A stretch of 64,000 nt of DNA from the NCBI GenBank assembly GCA_001725325.1, contig MEFY01000002.1, forward strand, positions 2,049,559 through 2,113,558. Reading direction: 5' to 3'. The number at the start of each line of letters is the position of its first letter. The first letter of the stretch is position 1. A model generated the notes under the pieces. That model saw only the letters and a program-made list of their open reading frames with translations, had not been told where the DNA came from and searched no databases. Positions 11,993-21,201 of this stretch are shown piece after piece. Position numbers and translations under genes: made by a program. The DNA is from Leifsonia sp. SCN 70-46. GTDB lineage: Bacteria; Actinomycetota; Actinomycetes; Actinomycetales; Microbacteriaceae.

Positions 11993-12645
11993 CGGCGGCG
12001 GATCCTCGGCAGCGTCTGGATGGCGCGCTGCTCGGGCAGGGTCCAGTTGAAGGCGACGGCGAGCACGCGCACGCCGAACGTGAGGGCGACGCAGATGCTC
12101 GCCGCGAGGAACACGTCGAGCCCGAGGCGCACCGAGAGCGCGAGGCTGCCGCATCCCACGACCGCGGCTATCGCGTAGAGCGACCCCACATGCATGAGCG
12201 CGATGGGCCGGTTGAGCAGCAGGTCGCGCAGGATGGAGCCGCCCACGGCCGAGAGCACGCCCACGAAGACCGCGGGCACCTCGGGCAGGCCGATAGAGAG
12301 CGCCTTGGTCGTGCCGATGGCCCCGAACAGGCCGATCGTGAGCGCGTCGAGCACGGTCACGAGCGGGCCGAGCCGCGAGATGAGCCGCTCGAGCAGCATG
12401 CCGAGCAGGGCCGACCCCGTCGCGACGACGAGGTACCAGTTGCTCGTGAGTGCCGCGGGCACCTGCGAGAGCAGCAGGTCGCGCAGGATGCCGCCCCCGA
12501 AGCCCGTGGCGATGCCGATGATCGCGACACCCAGGAGGTCGAGCCTGCGGTCGCGGAACTGGGCGGCGAACAGGGCGCCCTGCACGGACCCGATGCCCAC
12601 CGCGAGCAGGTCGGACCACAGCGGGATGACGAAGATCTCGGTCAC
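11989..12645 (-). CDS. TRIC-type cation channel / UPF0126 membrane protein
   Basis: The 218-residue protein contains two copies of the UPF0126 repeat, each with three helices and the kinked glycine motif GFGGGILRDLLL (48-59) and AVGGSILRDLLL (133-144). Prokaryotic members of this family form trimeric monovalent-cation channels related to animal TRIC proteins. The GTG at 12645 overlaps the stop of the ECF41 sigma-factor gene (GTGA), so the two are co-translated. That pairing is unusual, since ECF41 genes more often sit next to a carboxymuconolactone decarboxylase or oxidoreductase. The stop shares CTAG with the oxidase gene. Confidence 0.85.
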   Translation of the reverse strand: MTEIFVIPLWSDLLAVGIGSVQGALFAAQFRDRRLDLLGVAIIGIATGFGGGILRDLLLSQVPAALTSNWYLVVATGSALLGMLLERLISRLGPLVTVLDALTIGLFGAIGTTKALSIGLPEVPAVFVGVLSAVGGSILRDLLLNRPIALMHVGSLYAIAAVVGCGSLALSVRLGLDVFLAASICVALTFGVRVLAVAFNWTLPEQRAIQTLPRIRRR

Positions 12646-13493
12646 AGCCGGCCCAGCTTCGACGGGTTCATGACCATGAGGATATTGCGGATGCCGCCGG
12701 GGCCGACGTCGAACGCCATGTAGGCGTCGAACCCGTCCTTGCGCGAGAGCATGATGCCGGGCTGGCCGTTGGCCTCGAGCGGATAGGGCGCGCGCTCGCC
12801 CGCGAACTTCTCGCCGAGCCCGAGCAGGAAGGCCGCGACCCGCGACCGGCCCACGACGGGCCGCCGCGCCGCGGAGACGACGCCGCCCCCGTCGGACCAC
12901 GTGACGACGTCCTCGGAGAGCACGGCCTCGAGCGCCTCGAGGTCGCCCGACTCGGCGGCGGCGACGAACGCCGCGAGCAGCCGGTCGCGTTCCGCGGGGG
13001 AGACCTGCGCGCCGCCCTCGCGCTCGAGGTGCGCCCGCGCGCGGCTGCCGAGCTTGCGCGCGTTGGCCTCGCTCGTCTCGAGCACCTCGGCGATGCGGCC
13101 GAAGGGGTAGCCGAAGGCCTCGTGCAGCACGTAGGCGGCGCGCTCGGCGGGCGTGAGCCGCTCGAGCAGGAGGAGCACGGCGAGCGACATCGCCTCGGAG
13201 CGCTCCGCGCCCAGCAGGGGGTCGTCGGTCGTCGAGACCGGCTCGGGCAGCCAGGGCCCCACGTACACCTCGCGGCGGGCGCGGGCGGAGTCCAGCGCGG
13301 TGAGGGAGAGTCGGGTCACGACCGTGGCGAGGTAGGCACCGGGCTCGAGCACGTCGGAGCGGTCGGCCGACTGCCAGCGCAGCCAGGCGTCCTGCACGAC
13401 ATCCTCAGCCTCCGTCGCGGAGCCGAGCATGCGGTAGGCGATGCCGAACATCCGGCCGCGCTGCTCTTCGAACGTGTCGACGGGGGAGCTCAC
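12642..13493 (-). CDS. ECF41-type RNA polymerase sigma factor with SnoaL-like C-terminal domain
   Basis: The 283-residue protein has sigma region 2 (about 8-75) and region 4 (about 105-155) followed by a roughly 110-residue NTF2/SnoaL-like extension. The diagnostic ECF41 motifs are visible: WLPEP (81-85) in the linker, DGGG (201-204) and NPSKL (276-280) at the extreme C terminus. In characterised ECF41 factors this extension contacts the core and controls activity in place of a separate anti-sigma factor. No anti-sigma gene is seen here. The GTG start follows CAGAAT by 6 nt, so leaderless transcription is likely. The next gene, a TRIC channel, overlaps it. Confidence 0.9.
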   Translation of the reverse strand: MSSPVDTFEEQRGRMFGIAYRMLGSATEAEDVVQDAWLRWQSADRSDVLEPGAYLATVVTRLSLTALDSARARREVYVGPWLPEPVSTTDDPLLGAERSEAMSLAVLLLLERLTPAERAAYVLHEAFGYPFGRIAEVLETSEANARKLGSRARAHLEREGGAQVSPAERDRLLAAFVAAAESGDLEALEAVLSEDVVTWSDGGGVVSAARRPVVGRSRVAAFLLGLGEKFAGERAPYPLEANGQPGIMLSRKDGFDAYMAFDVGPGGIRNILMVMNPSKLGRL

Positions 13494-13505
13494 GCCCCAA
13501 TTCTG

Positions 13506-14219
13506 CTACGCGCAGGTGTACCAGCGGGCCGCGGCGCGGGTGAACGACGAGTCCTCGTTGGGCACGCCGCCGTGCGTCATGGCGAAGGCGATGCACGCGC
13601 CCGTGATGTCGGAGTCCGGACGGTAGAGCGAAGCACGGTGCTTGTCGGACTCCCACCACTTCGACGCGACAGTCGCGCCCGTGTTGTCGGAGCCGCCCGC
13701 GAGGTTGCCGTCGCAGCCCACGCTCGGCACGCCGTCGCTGCGCACGCTGCCGAGGTGGCCCCACGCGCTCTGCGGGTCGGTGCTGGGATCCTCGGCCATC
13801 CACACGAGGCGCTTCTCCATGCAGGAGTCCCACGTGAACCTGTCGAACGGGATCGGGTCGAGACAGTTGGCGATGCGGATCGTGTTGAAGGCCTCGGCGA
13901 ACGAGACGAGGTCGGCCTGCGTCGTGCCGCCGACGCCCAGCGCCGAGACCGTAGCGGGCGCCTGGTCGGCGATCGAGCCGCTCGTGCGCACGGGGCAGGC
14001 GGTGCCCGAGAGATCGTGGGCCGCGCGGCGGTCGAGGGTTCCCGAGCGGATGCCCGCGGCATCCGCGACGGGGTAGGCGCGGTGCTGCGCGGCGCGCGGG
14101 ACCTCGCCCGTCGACGCCGCGGCCGACTGGTCCGGACCCGGACCGCCCCCGCCGACGAACGGCAGGGCGAGCACGGCGACCGTGGCGATCGCCGTGCCCC
14201 ACACCCTGAACCTGTTCAC
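13506..14219 (-). CDS. secreted CAP/SCP-domain protein
   Basis: The predicted 237-residue protein has an N-terminal signal sequence (basic NRFR then a hydrophobic stretch to about residue 22) and an Ala/Pro-rich linker. The C-terminal domain has the CAP layout: an N-x-x-R segment (NTIRIANCL), a central WGH and a later SKWWESDKHRASLYRP, equivalent to the W..S.gHr motif. Six or more cysteines suggest disulfides outside the cell. Bacterial CAP proteins are secreted and their activities are mostly unknown. GTG 14219 is preferred for its nearby G-rich stretch; an ATG at 14234 would add five residues. It is divergent from recO across a palindromic region. Confidence 0.72.
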   Translation of the reverse strand: MNRFRVWGTAIATVAVLALPFVGGGGPGPDQSAAASTGEVPRAAQHRAYPVADAAGIRSGTLDRRAAHDLSGTACPVRTSGSIADQAPATVSALGVGGTTQADLVSFAEAFNTIRIANCLDPIPFDRFTWDSCMEKRLVWMAEDPSTDPQSAWGHLGSVRSDGVPSVGCDGNLAGGSDNTGATVASKWWESDKHRASLYRPDSDITGACIAFAMTHGGVPNEDSSFTRAAARWYTCA

Positions 14220-14316
14220 TGAAGGCACCCCCATGCCCGTCGCGGGGAAGGAGACCCCCGTCTTCCTCCCGCTCGGTCACGGTAGGTCGCCCGGCAGGGG
14301 GCCGTGTATCCCCCCA

Positions 14317-14343
14317 ACGGGTCAAAACGGCGTTTTCACCCGT
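14317..14343. promoter_or_regulatory. 27-bp palindrome in the recO / CAP divergent region
   Basis: Left half ACGGGTCAAAACG and right half CGTTTTCACCCGT match as an inverted repeat with a single mismatch around base 14330. A related half-site (GTTTCACACCCGTC) lies about 30 bp further right, close to the -10 of recO (GATACT, 14386-14391). A protein-binding operator is more likely than a terminator because there is no T-run and no gene ends here. The regulator is unknown. Confidence 0.6.
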
Positions 14344-14397
14344 CAACTGGGGGCGGCGCGACGGGGGTTTCACACCCGTCCGGGGGATACTTGAGGG

Positions 14398-15126
14398 GTG
14401 CCGACCTACCGTGATGAAGCCGTCGTGCTGCGCACCCACAAGCTGGGCGAGGCCGACCGCATCGTGACGATGCTGTCGCGGCAGCACGGCAAGATCCGTG
14501 CGGTGGCGAAGGGCGTGCGCCGCACGGCCTCGCGCTTCGGGTCGCGGCTCGAGCCCATGATGGTCGCCGACGTGCAGTGCTACGTGGGCCGCAGCCTCGA
14601 CATCATCCAGCAGGCGGAGTCGCTCGGGTCGTACGGCGCCGAGATCGCCGACGACTACGCGAGCTACACGGCCGGCAGCGTCATGGTCGAGACCGCCGAC
14701 AAGGTCACCGACGACGACGGCTCGCTGCAGCAGTACCTGCTGCTCGTGGGCGCGCTGCGGTCGTTGTCGCGCCGCGAGCACCACCCGAGCCTCACGCTCG
14801 ACTCCTACCTCCTGCGCGCCCTCTCGATAGCGGGCTGGGCGCCGAGCTTCGTCGACTGCGCGGTCACGGGCGCGCCCGGCCCCCACACGGTCTTCGTGCC
14901 GCAGCTCGGCGGGGTCGTCGCGGACGAGGTGGCCCCGCCCGGTGCGCCGCGCCTCGACCACGACACCCTCGCCCTCCTCGGCGCGCTGCTCGAGGGCCGG
15001 TGGGACGACGCCGAGTCGTCCGCCGAGCGCGCGCGCCACCAGGCGAGCGGCGTCGTCGCGGCGTACACCCAGTTCCACCTCGAGCGCACCCTCCGCTCGC
15101 TCGAGCACGTGGACCGCACCGCGTGA
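14398..15126 (+). CDS. recO: DNA repair protein RecO
   Basis: The 242-residue protein opens with the OB-fold motif [20 protein letters not shown] typical of RecO and continues with the helical C-terminal domain. RecO works with RecR to load RecA on SSB-coated single strands in recombinational gap repair. The GTG start lies 6 nt after GATACT, giving a probable leaderless message. It overlaps uppS by GTGA, a gene order widely conserved in actinobacteria. Length is normal for the family. No cysteine-based zinc motif of the extended RecO type is obvious. Confidence 0.93.
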   Translation: MPTYRDEAVVLRTHKLGEADRIVTMLSRQHGKIRAVAKGVRRTASRFGSRLEPMMVADVQCYVGRSLDIIQQAESLGSYGAEIADDYASYTAGSVMVETADKVTDDDGSLQQYLLLVGALRSLSRREHHPSLTLDSYLLRALSIAGWAPSFVDCAVTGAPGPHTVFVPQLGGVVADEVAPPGAPRLDHDTLALLGALLEGRWDDAESSAERARHQASGVVAAYTQFHLERTLRSLEHVDRTA

Positions 15127-15920
15127 CGGCCAAGACGCACAAGGATGCGGTCGACTTCAAGCCCGTCGACTGGACCGGGATCTACCCTCCCGAGCTGCCG
15201 CGCAAGGCCGTGCCCGAGCACGTCGCCCTCGTCATGGACGGCAACGGCCGCTGGGCCAACGCCAAGGGCCTCACGCGCGTGGAGGGGCACAAGGCGGGCG
15301 AGGCATCCCTGCTCGACGTCGTCGCGGGCGCCATCCAGATCGGCGTCAAGCACCTGAGCGTCTACGCGTTCTCGACGGAGAACTGGAACCGCTCGCCCGA
15401 CGAGGTGCGCTTCCTCATGGGCTTCAACCGCGACGTGCTGCACCGCCGCCGCGACCAGCTCAACGACTGGGGGGTGCGCGTGCGCTGGGCCGGCCGCAAG
15501 CCGCGCCTGTGGTCGTCGGTCATCAAGGAGCTGCAGTTCGCCGAGCAGCTCACGCGCGGCAACTCCGTGCTCACCCTCACGATGTGCGTCAACTACGGCG
15601 GCCGCAACGAGCTCACCGACGCCGTGCAGGCGATCGCCGCCGACGTCGCCGCGGGCCGTCTCAAGCCCTCGGGCATCACCGAGAAGACCATCCAGAAGCA
15701 CCTCTACACGCCCGCCCTGCCCGACGTCGACCTGTTCGTGCGCAGCTCGGGGGAGCAGCGCATGAGCAACTTCATGCCGTGGCAGAGCGCCTACGCCGAG
15801 ATGGTGTTCCTCGACACGCTCTGGCCCGACTTCACGCGCGAGCAGCTGTGGGAGGCCATCACGATCTACGCCTCGCGCAACCGCCGGTTCGGCGGGGCGG
15901 TCGACCTGCCCGGCGCCTAG
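15123..15920 (+). CDS. uppS: isoprenyl (undecaprenyl-type) diphosphate synthase
   Basis: This 265-residue cis-prenyltransferase carries VMDGNGRWA (37-45, catalytic Asp39) and the downstream [11 protein letters not shown] motif (about 213) that binds the homoallylic diphosphate. It lengthens an allylic diphosphate with isopentenyl diphosphate to the polyprenyl carrier used in peptidoglycan and glycan export. GTG 15123 overlaps the recO stop (GTGA), and the long open frame that runs upstream of it is a shadow of recO. The product chain length cannot be told from sequence. The 3' end shares CTAG with the converging kinase gene. Confidence 0.94.
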   Translation: MTAKTHKDAVDFKPVDWTGIYPPELPRKAVPEHVALVMDGNGRWANAKGLTRVEGHKAGEASLLDVVAGAIQIGVKHLSVYAFSTENWNRSPDEVRFLMGFNRDVLHRRRDQLNDWGVRVRWAGRKPRLWSSVIKELQFAEQLTRGNSVLTLTMCVNYGGRNELTDAVQAIAADVAAGRLKPSGITEKTIQKHLYTPALPDVDLFVRSSGEQRMSNFMPWQSAYAEMVFLDTLWPDFTREQLWEAITIYASRNRRFGGAVDLPGA

Positions 15921-16462
15921 AGCCGCGACATCCACTCGTCGGCCTCGCGCTGGCTGCGCAGCCGGACGACGTGCAGGTGCGGATGCTCCGCCTCGGCGAG
16001 CGGCACCGCCGCGCGGTACGTGCGACCGGTCGCGATCGCCCAGCGGATGATGCCGTCCCGGTTCGTCAGCGCGTGCCAGAGCCCCGGCTGGCGGTTGCCG
16101 TGCCAGAGCTCTTCCTGCGTGCGTGCTCGGCGGACCGTGCGTCGGATGACGCGCCAGTGGGAGACGCGCAAGGGAAGGTCGAGCCACACGAGCGTGTCGG
16201 CGCGCTCCGCGAGGAGCGTGCGCGCGGCGCGGTACTGCCACTCCGTGACCCAGGCCGCGGCGGAGCTGAACTCCTCGACATCGCGCAGGAACTCCGGCCG
16301 GGGCGTCCACCCGGCACCGTGGTACAGGGAGTCGATCTCGGTGTGCGGAATGCCGAGGCGCTGCGCGATCCGACGCGCGAGAGTGGTCTTGCCCACCCCC
16401 GACACGCCCGCGATAAGGATGCGCCGCGGTGCCCAGTCGACCGGATCTGAGGCGTGGAGCAC
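15917..16462 (-). CDS. P-loop ATPase, adenylate-kinase / FlaR-like
   Basis: The 181-residue protein has Walker A GVSGVGKT (19-26) followed by [25 protein letters not shown], the pattern of the topology-modulation FlaR / shikimate-kinase-like nucleoside kinase group. These small cytosolic enzymes are usually annotated as AAA-family ATPases or adenylate kinases, and their substrate is unknown. The GTG start at 16462 follows TACACT (16474-16469) by 6 nt, a leaderless signature. It is transcribed divergently from the dehydrogenase at 16507 and converges on uppS. Confidence 0.82.
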   Translation of the reverse strand: MLHASDPVDWAPRRILIAGVSGVGKTTLARRIAQRLGIPHTEIDSLYHGAGWTPRPEFLRDVEEFSSAAAWVTEWQYRAARTLLAERADTLVWLDLPLRVSHWRVIRRTVRRARTQEELWHGNRQPGLWHALTNRDGIIRWAIATGRTYRAAVPLAEAEHPHLHVVRLRSQREADEWMSRL

Positions 16463-16506
16463 CCGTCGAGTGTAGTCGGCGGCCCCCTGCTGGCTAGGCT
16501 GTCCTG

Positions 16507-17559
16507 ATGTCCACCACGACTCCGATCCGCGCCGGCATCATCGGCTTCGGCCTCTCCGGCCGTGTGTTCCACGCCCCCTTCCTCGCGACGAACCCCGCGT
16601 TCCGCCTCGACCTCATCGCCACGGGCAACGCCGACCGTGCCGCCGAGGCGCGCGCCCAGCACCCGGGCGCCGAGGTCGTCGGCTCGCCGGAGGCGCTGCT
16701 CGCGCGCGCGGGCGACCTCGACCTCGTCGTGCTCGCCTCGCCCGCGCACACCCACCTCGAGCAGGGCCTCGCGGCGCTCGAGGCCGGCGCGGGCATCGTC
16801 ATCGACAAGCCCTTCGTGCCCACGGTCGTCGACGCCAAGAAGCTCATCGCCAAGGCCGAGGAGACGGGCAAGCTGCTCGCGGTGTTCCAGAACCGCCGCT
16901 GGGATGGCGACTTCCGCACCGTGCAGCGCCTCATCGCCGAGGGGCGCCTGGGCGACATCCACCGCTTCGAGTCGACGTTCGAGCGCTGGGGCGGGCCGAT
17001 GCGCGACCGCTGGCAGGACACCACGACCGTCGCCCAGGGCGCGGGCATCACGTACGACCTCGGCAGCCACCTCGTCGACCAGGCCCTGCACCTCTTCGGC
17101 CCCGCGACCGTCGAGCACGCCGAGCTGTTCTCGGTGCGCGACGGCAGCGTGAGCGACGACGACGCGTTCATCTCCCTCGTGCACGGCAGCGGCGTGCGCA
17201 CCCACCTGACGATGAGCCGCGCGGCGGGCCAGGCGGGGCCGCGCTTCCGCGTGCTCGGGTCGGAGTCGGCGTACAGCGTCTACGGCCTCGACAACCAGGA
17301 GCCGTTCCTCAAGGAGCGCCGCTGGCCCGGCTCAGAGGGCTACGGCGTCACGCCCGAGGCGGAGTGGGGCACCATCGGCACGGGGGACGAGCTCACGCCC
17401 GTCCCGACCGAGCCGGGGGACTACCCCGCCTTCTACGCGGGCGTCGCGGCGAGCATCCTCGAGGGCGCGCCCTCGCCCGTCGACCCGCGCGACGCGCTCG
17501 AGGTCGTGCGCATCATCGAGCGTGCGCACGCGCTCTCGGCGGCCGCGTCTGGCCAGTAG
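16507..17559 (+). CDS. Gfo/Idh/MocA-family NAD(P)-dependent oxidoreductase
   Basis: The 350-residue protein has the N-terminal Rossmann motif [17 protein letters not shown] (about 9-25), the EKP-type loop seen as DKPFVP (about 100-105) and a C-terminal alpha/beta domain ending in [12 protein letters not shown]. Members oxidise or reduce sugars and inositols with NAD(P). The catalytic region [12 protein letters not shown] (about 183) matches the family GGHLID segment. The substrate is not predictable. A -10 TAGGCT sits 6 nt before the ATG. A second -10-like TAGTCT at its stop codon may serve the following glyS. Confidence 0.9.
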   Translation: MSTTTPIRAGIIGFGLSGRVFHAPFLATNPAFRLDLIATGNADRAAEARAQHPGAEVVGSPEALLARAGDLDLVVLASPAHTHLEQGLAALEAGAGIVIDKPFVPTVVDAKKLIAKAEETGKLLAVFQNRRWDGDFRTVQRLIAEGRLGDIHRFESTFERWGGPMRDRWQDTTTVAQGAGITYDLGSHLVDQALHLFGPATVEHAELFSVRDGSVSDDDAFISLVHGSGVRTHLTMSRAAGQAGPRFRVLGSESAYSVYGLDNQEPFLKERRWPGSEGYGVTPEAEWGTIGTGDELTPVPTEPGDYPAFYAGVAASILEGAPSPVDPRDALEVVRIIERAHALSAAASGQ

Positions 17560-17611
17560 TCTTAAGGCTTCGCCGACCGGGCATCCAGCTCGGCTGACTC
17601 CAGGAGCACAC

Positions 17612-18997
17612 GTGGCAACCCCCAGCAATCTCGACGCCGTCATCAACCTCGCCAAGCGCCGGGGGTTCGTCTTCCAGTCGGGAGAGATCTACGGCGGCTC
17701 GCGCTCCGCGTGGGACTACGGGCCCCTCGGCACCGCGCTCAAGGAGAACATCAAGCGCCAGTGGTGGCAGACCATCGTGCAGGGCCGTGACGACGTCGTC
17801 GGCATCGACTCCGCGGTCATCCTGCCCAAGCGCGTGTGGGAGGTCTCCGGCCACGTCGAGGTCTTCTCCGACCCGCTCGTCGAGTCGCTGCACACGCACA
17901 AGCGCTACCGCGCGGACCACCTGCTCGAGGCGTACGAGGAGAAGCACGGGCATCCCCCCGTCAACGGCCTCGCCGACATCAAGGATCCCGACACCGGCCA
18001 GCCCGGTGCGTGGACCGAGCCGCAGAACTTCTCCGGCCTGCTCAAGACGTTCCTCGGCCCCGTCGACAACGAGGAGGGGCTCCACTACCTGCGCCCCGAG
18101 ACCGCCCAGGGCATCTTCGTCAACTTCGCGAACGTCATGGGCGCCGCGCGCATGAAGCCGCCGTTCGGCATCGGCCAGGTCGGCAAGAGCTTCCGCAACG
18201 AGATCACGCCCGGCAACTTCATCTTCCGCACGCGCGAGTTCGAGCAGATGGAGCTCGAGTTCTTCGTCGAGCCCGGCACGGACGAGGAGTGGCAGCAGTA
18301 CTGGATGGACGAGGCGATGCGCTGGTACGTCGACCTCGGCATCAACCCCGAGAACCTGCGCTTCTACGAGCACCCGAAGGAGAAGCTCAGCCACTACTCG
18401 AAGCGCACTGTCGACATCGAGTACCGCTTCCGCTTCCAGGGCAGCGAGTGGGGCGAGCTCATGGGCGTCGCCAACCGCACCGACTTCGACCTCAAGACGC
18501 ACTCCGAGGCCTCGGGCACCGACCTCTCCTACTTCGACCAGACGAAGGACGAGCGCTGGATCCCGTACGTGATCGAGCCCGCGTTCGGCCTCACGCGCGC
18601 CCTCATGGCGTTCCTGCTCGACGCGTACGCCGAGGATGAGGCGCCCAACGCCAAGGGCGGCGTCGACAAGCGCACCGTCCTGCGCCTCGACCGCCGCCTC
18701 GCGCCCGTGAAGGTGGCCGTGCTGCCGCTCAGTCGCAACGAGCAGCTCTCGCCGCTCGCCAAGGAGGTCGCGGCCGATCTGCGCAAGCTGTGGAACGTCG
18801 ACTTCGACGACGCCGGCGCCATCGGCCGCCGCTACCGCCGCCAGGACGAGATCGGCACGCCGTTCTGCGTGACCATCGACTTCGACTCCCTCGACGACAA
18901 GGCGGTGACCGTGCGCGAGCGCGACACGATGGCCCAGGAGCGCATCCCGCTCGAGGGCCTGCGCGCCTACCTCGCCGCACAGCTCGTCGGGGCCTAG
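17612..18997 (+). CDS. glyS: glycine--tRNA ligase (dimeric type)
   Basis: This 461-residue class II aminoacyl-tRNA synthetase charges tRNA-Gly. The single-chain alpha2-type layout is clear: motif 1 region [11 protein letters not shown], motif 2 [21 protein letters not shown] (around 190-210), motif 3 near [15 protein letters not shown], and an anticodon-binding domain in the last 110 residues. GTG 17612 is chosen for the CAGGAG ribosome-binding site at 17601-17606. A probable -10 TAGTCT (17557-17562) gives a leader of about 40 nt, too short for a T-box. Confidence 0.95.
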   Translation: MATPSNLDAVINLAKRRGFVFQSGEIYGGSRSAWDYGPLGTALKENIKRQWWQTIVQGRDDVVGIDSAVILPKRVWEVSGHVEVFSDPLVESLHTHKRYRADHLLEAYEEKHGHPPVNGLADIKDPDTGQPGAWTEPQNFSGLLKTFLGPVDNEEGLHYLRPETAQGIFVNFANVMGAARMKPPFGIGQVGKSFRNEITPGNFIFRTREFEQMELEFFVEPGTDEEWQQYWMDEAMRWYVDLGINPENLRFYEHPKEKLSHYSKRTVDIEYRFRFQGSEWGELMGVANRTDFDLKTHSEASGTDLSYFDQTKDERWIPYVIEPAFGLTRALMAFLLDAYAEDEAPNAKGGVDKRTVLRLDRRLAPVKVAVLPLSRNEQLSPLAKEVAADLRKLWNVDFDDAGAIGRRYRRQDEIGTPFCVTIDFDSLDDKAVTVRERDTMAQERIPLEGLRAYLAAQLVGA

Positions 18998-19003
18998 CGG
19001 CCC

Positions 19004-20185
19004 ATGGCGCGGCGCGACCTGCCGTTCGCGGATTCCACGAACCTCGCGATAGTCGGTCCGCTGACGCAGGACGCGCTCGCCCAGCTCCCGGGCAGGTTCG
19101 CGGCGTGGGCCGCCTCGCCGGCCGCCGCGCGCTTCCGCTTCCGCCGCTCGGCGGGGCGCTGGGTGCCGGTGCGGGCGGGAGAGCTCGCCGCGCGGATCGA
19201 GCGCGCGGTAGTGCACGTGCCCGACGACCTCGACGCGGCCCAGGTCGAAGACCTCGTGCGGGGGCTCGAGTACTCCGAGCTGGCGGTGATGCTCATCCTC
19301 ACCCCGTCGACCGCCGCCATCAACCTGTCCCACTACTTCGGCGACGGGCCGCTCGCGCTCGTCGCCATCCGCGCGATCCTGTCGGGCGAGATCCCCGGGG
19401 CCCCGCGCGAGACGCGGTTCCCGCTCGTGCGGGCGCTCCTGGCCACGGGGCAGTGGCGCCCGTCGGCGCTGCGCCGCGGACGCGATCTGCTGCACGGCAT
19501 GCACGGGCACTTCGCCGCGGCGTCGTGGTCACGGCCCGGGCAGCTCACCGAGTCCGTCGCCCTGTCGAGCGTCCGGCTGGACACGGCGTCGCTGCGGCCC
19601 GCCGTCGCGCGCGAGCGCGAGACCGACCCCAAGGCCTCGACCCTCGACGTGCTCACCTCGCTCGTGCTGCGCTCGTTCGCCGCGTCGCTCGCCGACGGGG
19701 CGGACATGCCCGTGAGGATGCTCGTGGGCCTGCGGCAGCACCTGCCCGAGGGGCTCTCGACCTCGGGCAACTTCTCGACGAGCGCGATCCTGGGCTCGCT
19801 GCGGGGGAGCGCCTGGACTCCCGCGGGCGCGCGCGAGGCGATGGCGGCCGTGACCTCGTCTCCCACGCTCGTGGCCGCGGAGGGGGTCGAGGCCATAGCG
19901 CATGCGCGGGCGCGCCTTCGCGGGAGGCCGGTCGACGGCGGCAGCCCCCTGCAGCTCACCTACAACGTCATCACGGGCCGCGTGGGCGCCGACCGCGGCG
20001 ACTTCCGGCCGGGGGAGCCGCAGAGCGCGGTGCTCCTCATGCTCAACCGCGGTCCGCTGCTCGGTCCGCACTGCACGGTCACCGTCACCGGGTCGGACTA
20101 CCTCGTGACGACCGTCGACGACACGGGCCTGCTCGACCTCCCACGCTTCGAGGACGAGCTGCGCGCGGCGCTCCTCCCCAGCTGA
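19004..20185 (+). CDS. condensation-domain / CAT-like acyltransferase, stand-alone
   Basis: The 393-residue protein is not a close match to anything I can name. It shows the layout of the chloramphenicol acetyltransferase-like fold used by condensation domains, PapA and WS/DGAT enzymes. The key motif is SHYFGDG (109-115), in which His110 and Asp114 match the H-x3-D-G catalytic signature; the first His of the common HHxxxDG is a Ser. A late TYNVITGRVG segment may be the second-half channel motif. Such enzymes join an acyl or aminoacyl thioester to an alcohol or amine. It lies 6 bp after glyS, probably in its transcript, with no carrier protein or synthetase nearby. Confidence 0.6.
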   Translation: MARRDLPFADSTNLAIVGPLTQDALAQLPGRFAAWAASPAAARFRFRRSAGRWVPVRAGELAARIERAVVHVPDDLDAAQVEDLVRGLEYSELAVMLILTPSTAAINLSHYFGDGPLALVAIRAILSGEIPGAPRETRFPLVRALLATGQWRPSALRRGRDLLHGMHGHFAAASWSRPGQLTESVALSSVRLDTASLRPAVARERETDPKASTLDVLTSLVLRSFAASLADGADMPVRMLVGLRQHLPEGLSTSGNFSTSAILGSLRGSAWTPAGAREAMAAVTSSPTLVAAEGVEAIAHARARLRGRPVDGGSPLQLTYNVITGRVGADRGDFRPGEPQSAVLLMLNRGPLLGPHCTVTVTGSDYLVTTVDDTGLLDLPRFEDELRAALLPS

Positions 20186-20258
20186 ACTCCGGCGGTCTCC
20201 GCCCACATCCCTCGTCCTCCGGGGAGTGGACGGGCGCCCGGGCACCGAGACTTCCGGG

Positions 20259-21194
20259 ATGCGCCGCGCCCTCCTCGTGCTCCTGACCCTCCTGCTCGTG
20301 CTCATCGCGCCCGTGCCCGCGCACGCCGCGACCAAGAACGCGGGCATCCCCGGCCTCACCCCCTACGGCGGCTACCTGGGCAACTACCTCGCCCCCGACG
20401 GCACGCGCGTCTACTGCATCGACTCGCCCCTGCCGTGGCCGTCGGGAGACACCTCGGGGCCGACGACCGTCGACTCGCTCGTCACCACGTGGGGCGACAC
20501 CGTCCCGTCCGAGCAGCTCGCGAGGCTCAACCACGTGCTCACGGCATACGGCCAGACGGACGATCCCGTGCAGGCCGCCGCGGTGGCCGCCTACGTGAAC
20601 GCCTACACGAGCGGCTGGGCGCGCGACCTCGGCGCGGGCTACGAGGCCGGCGCGTGGTACCTGAACGGCGATGCCGCCGTACTCGCGGTCTACGACGCGA
20701 TCTGGGCCGACTCCGAGGCCTACGCGCTGCGGTCGGGCGTCGCGACCGTGGTGCTCGACCTCGACGCGGGCACGCTCGTCGTCGACGCGCAACCGGTGGA
20801 TGCCACGGGCACCGTCACGCTCGCGGGCGCCGTCCGCACCGACACGGGTGAGTCGGCCTTCCCCGCCGTGCCGGGAGAGGTCGTGCCGATCTCGGGCACC
20901 CCGCCCGACGATGCCGACGAGTACGAGGTCTCGGCGCGTGCCGACTTCTCGCTCGAGACGGCGGCGGCGAGCGTCGTGCTGTACACGACGCCCGACCAGC
21001 AGCGCACCATCCGCGGGGGAGCGCCCGGCGCGACGATGTTCTCGGCCGAGGCGCGCGGCACCGCGACGGCGCCGCCGCGGCTCGCGGCCACGGGCGAGGC
21101 GAACCCCCACGCGGCCCTCGTCGCGGCAGGACTGCTGGTGTGCGGCGCGCTGCTCGTGGCCAGCGCGGGAATACGCGCCGCGGGCCGGCGTTGA
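20259..21194 (+). CDS. surface protein with thioester-domain features and LAATG sorting signal
   Basis: The 311-residue precursor has a signal peptide (1-23, ending AHA). The segment RVYCIDS (Cys53) and the later DPVQAAAVAAY (Gln105) together resemble the Cys and Gln pair that forms the internal thioester of Gram-positive TED/TQXA adhesins. The C terminus carries LAATG (275-279), a hydrophobic helix (about 285-304) and the basic tail RAAGRR, which is a class E sortase-type wall-sorting signal. It is therefore probably anchored on the cell wall and able to bind targets covalently. The start at ATG 20259 follows GAGACT by 6 nt. No sortase gene is in the window. The thioester assignment is inference. 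Confidence 0.68.
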   Translation: MRRALLVLLTLLLVLIAPVPAHAATKNAGIPGLTPYGGYLGNYLAPDGTRVYCIDSPLPWPSGDTSGPTTVDSLVTTWGDTVPSEQLARLNHVLTAYGQTDDPVQAAAVAAYVNAYTSGWARDLGAGYEAGAWYLNGDAAVLAVYDAIWADSEAYALRSGVATVVLDLDAGTLVVDAQPVDATGTVTLAGAVRTDTGESAFPAVPGEVVPISGTPPDDADEYEVSARADFSLETAAASVVLYTTPDQQRTIRGGAPGATMFSAEARGTATAPPRLAATGEANPHAALVAAGLLVCGALLVASAGIRAAGRR

Positions 21195-21201
21195 CCTTCG
21201 T

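Noticed and set aside
17557-17611. A T-box riboswitch in front of glyS.
   Set aside because: The leader is only about 40 nt and shows no specifier loop, T-box motif or terminator.
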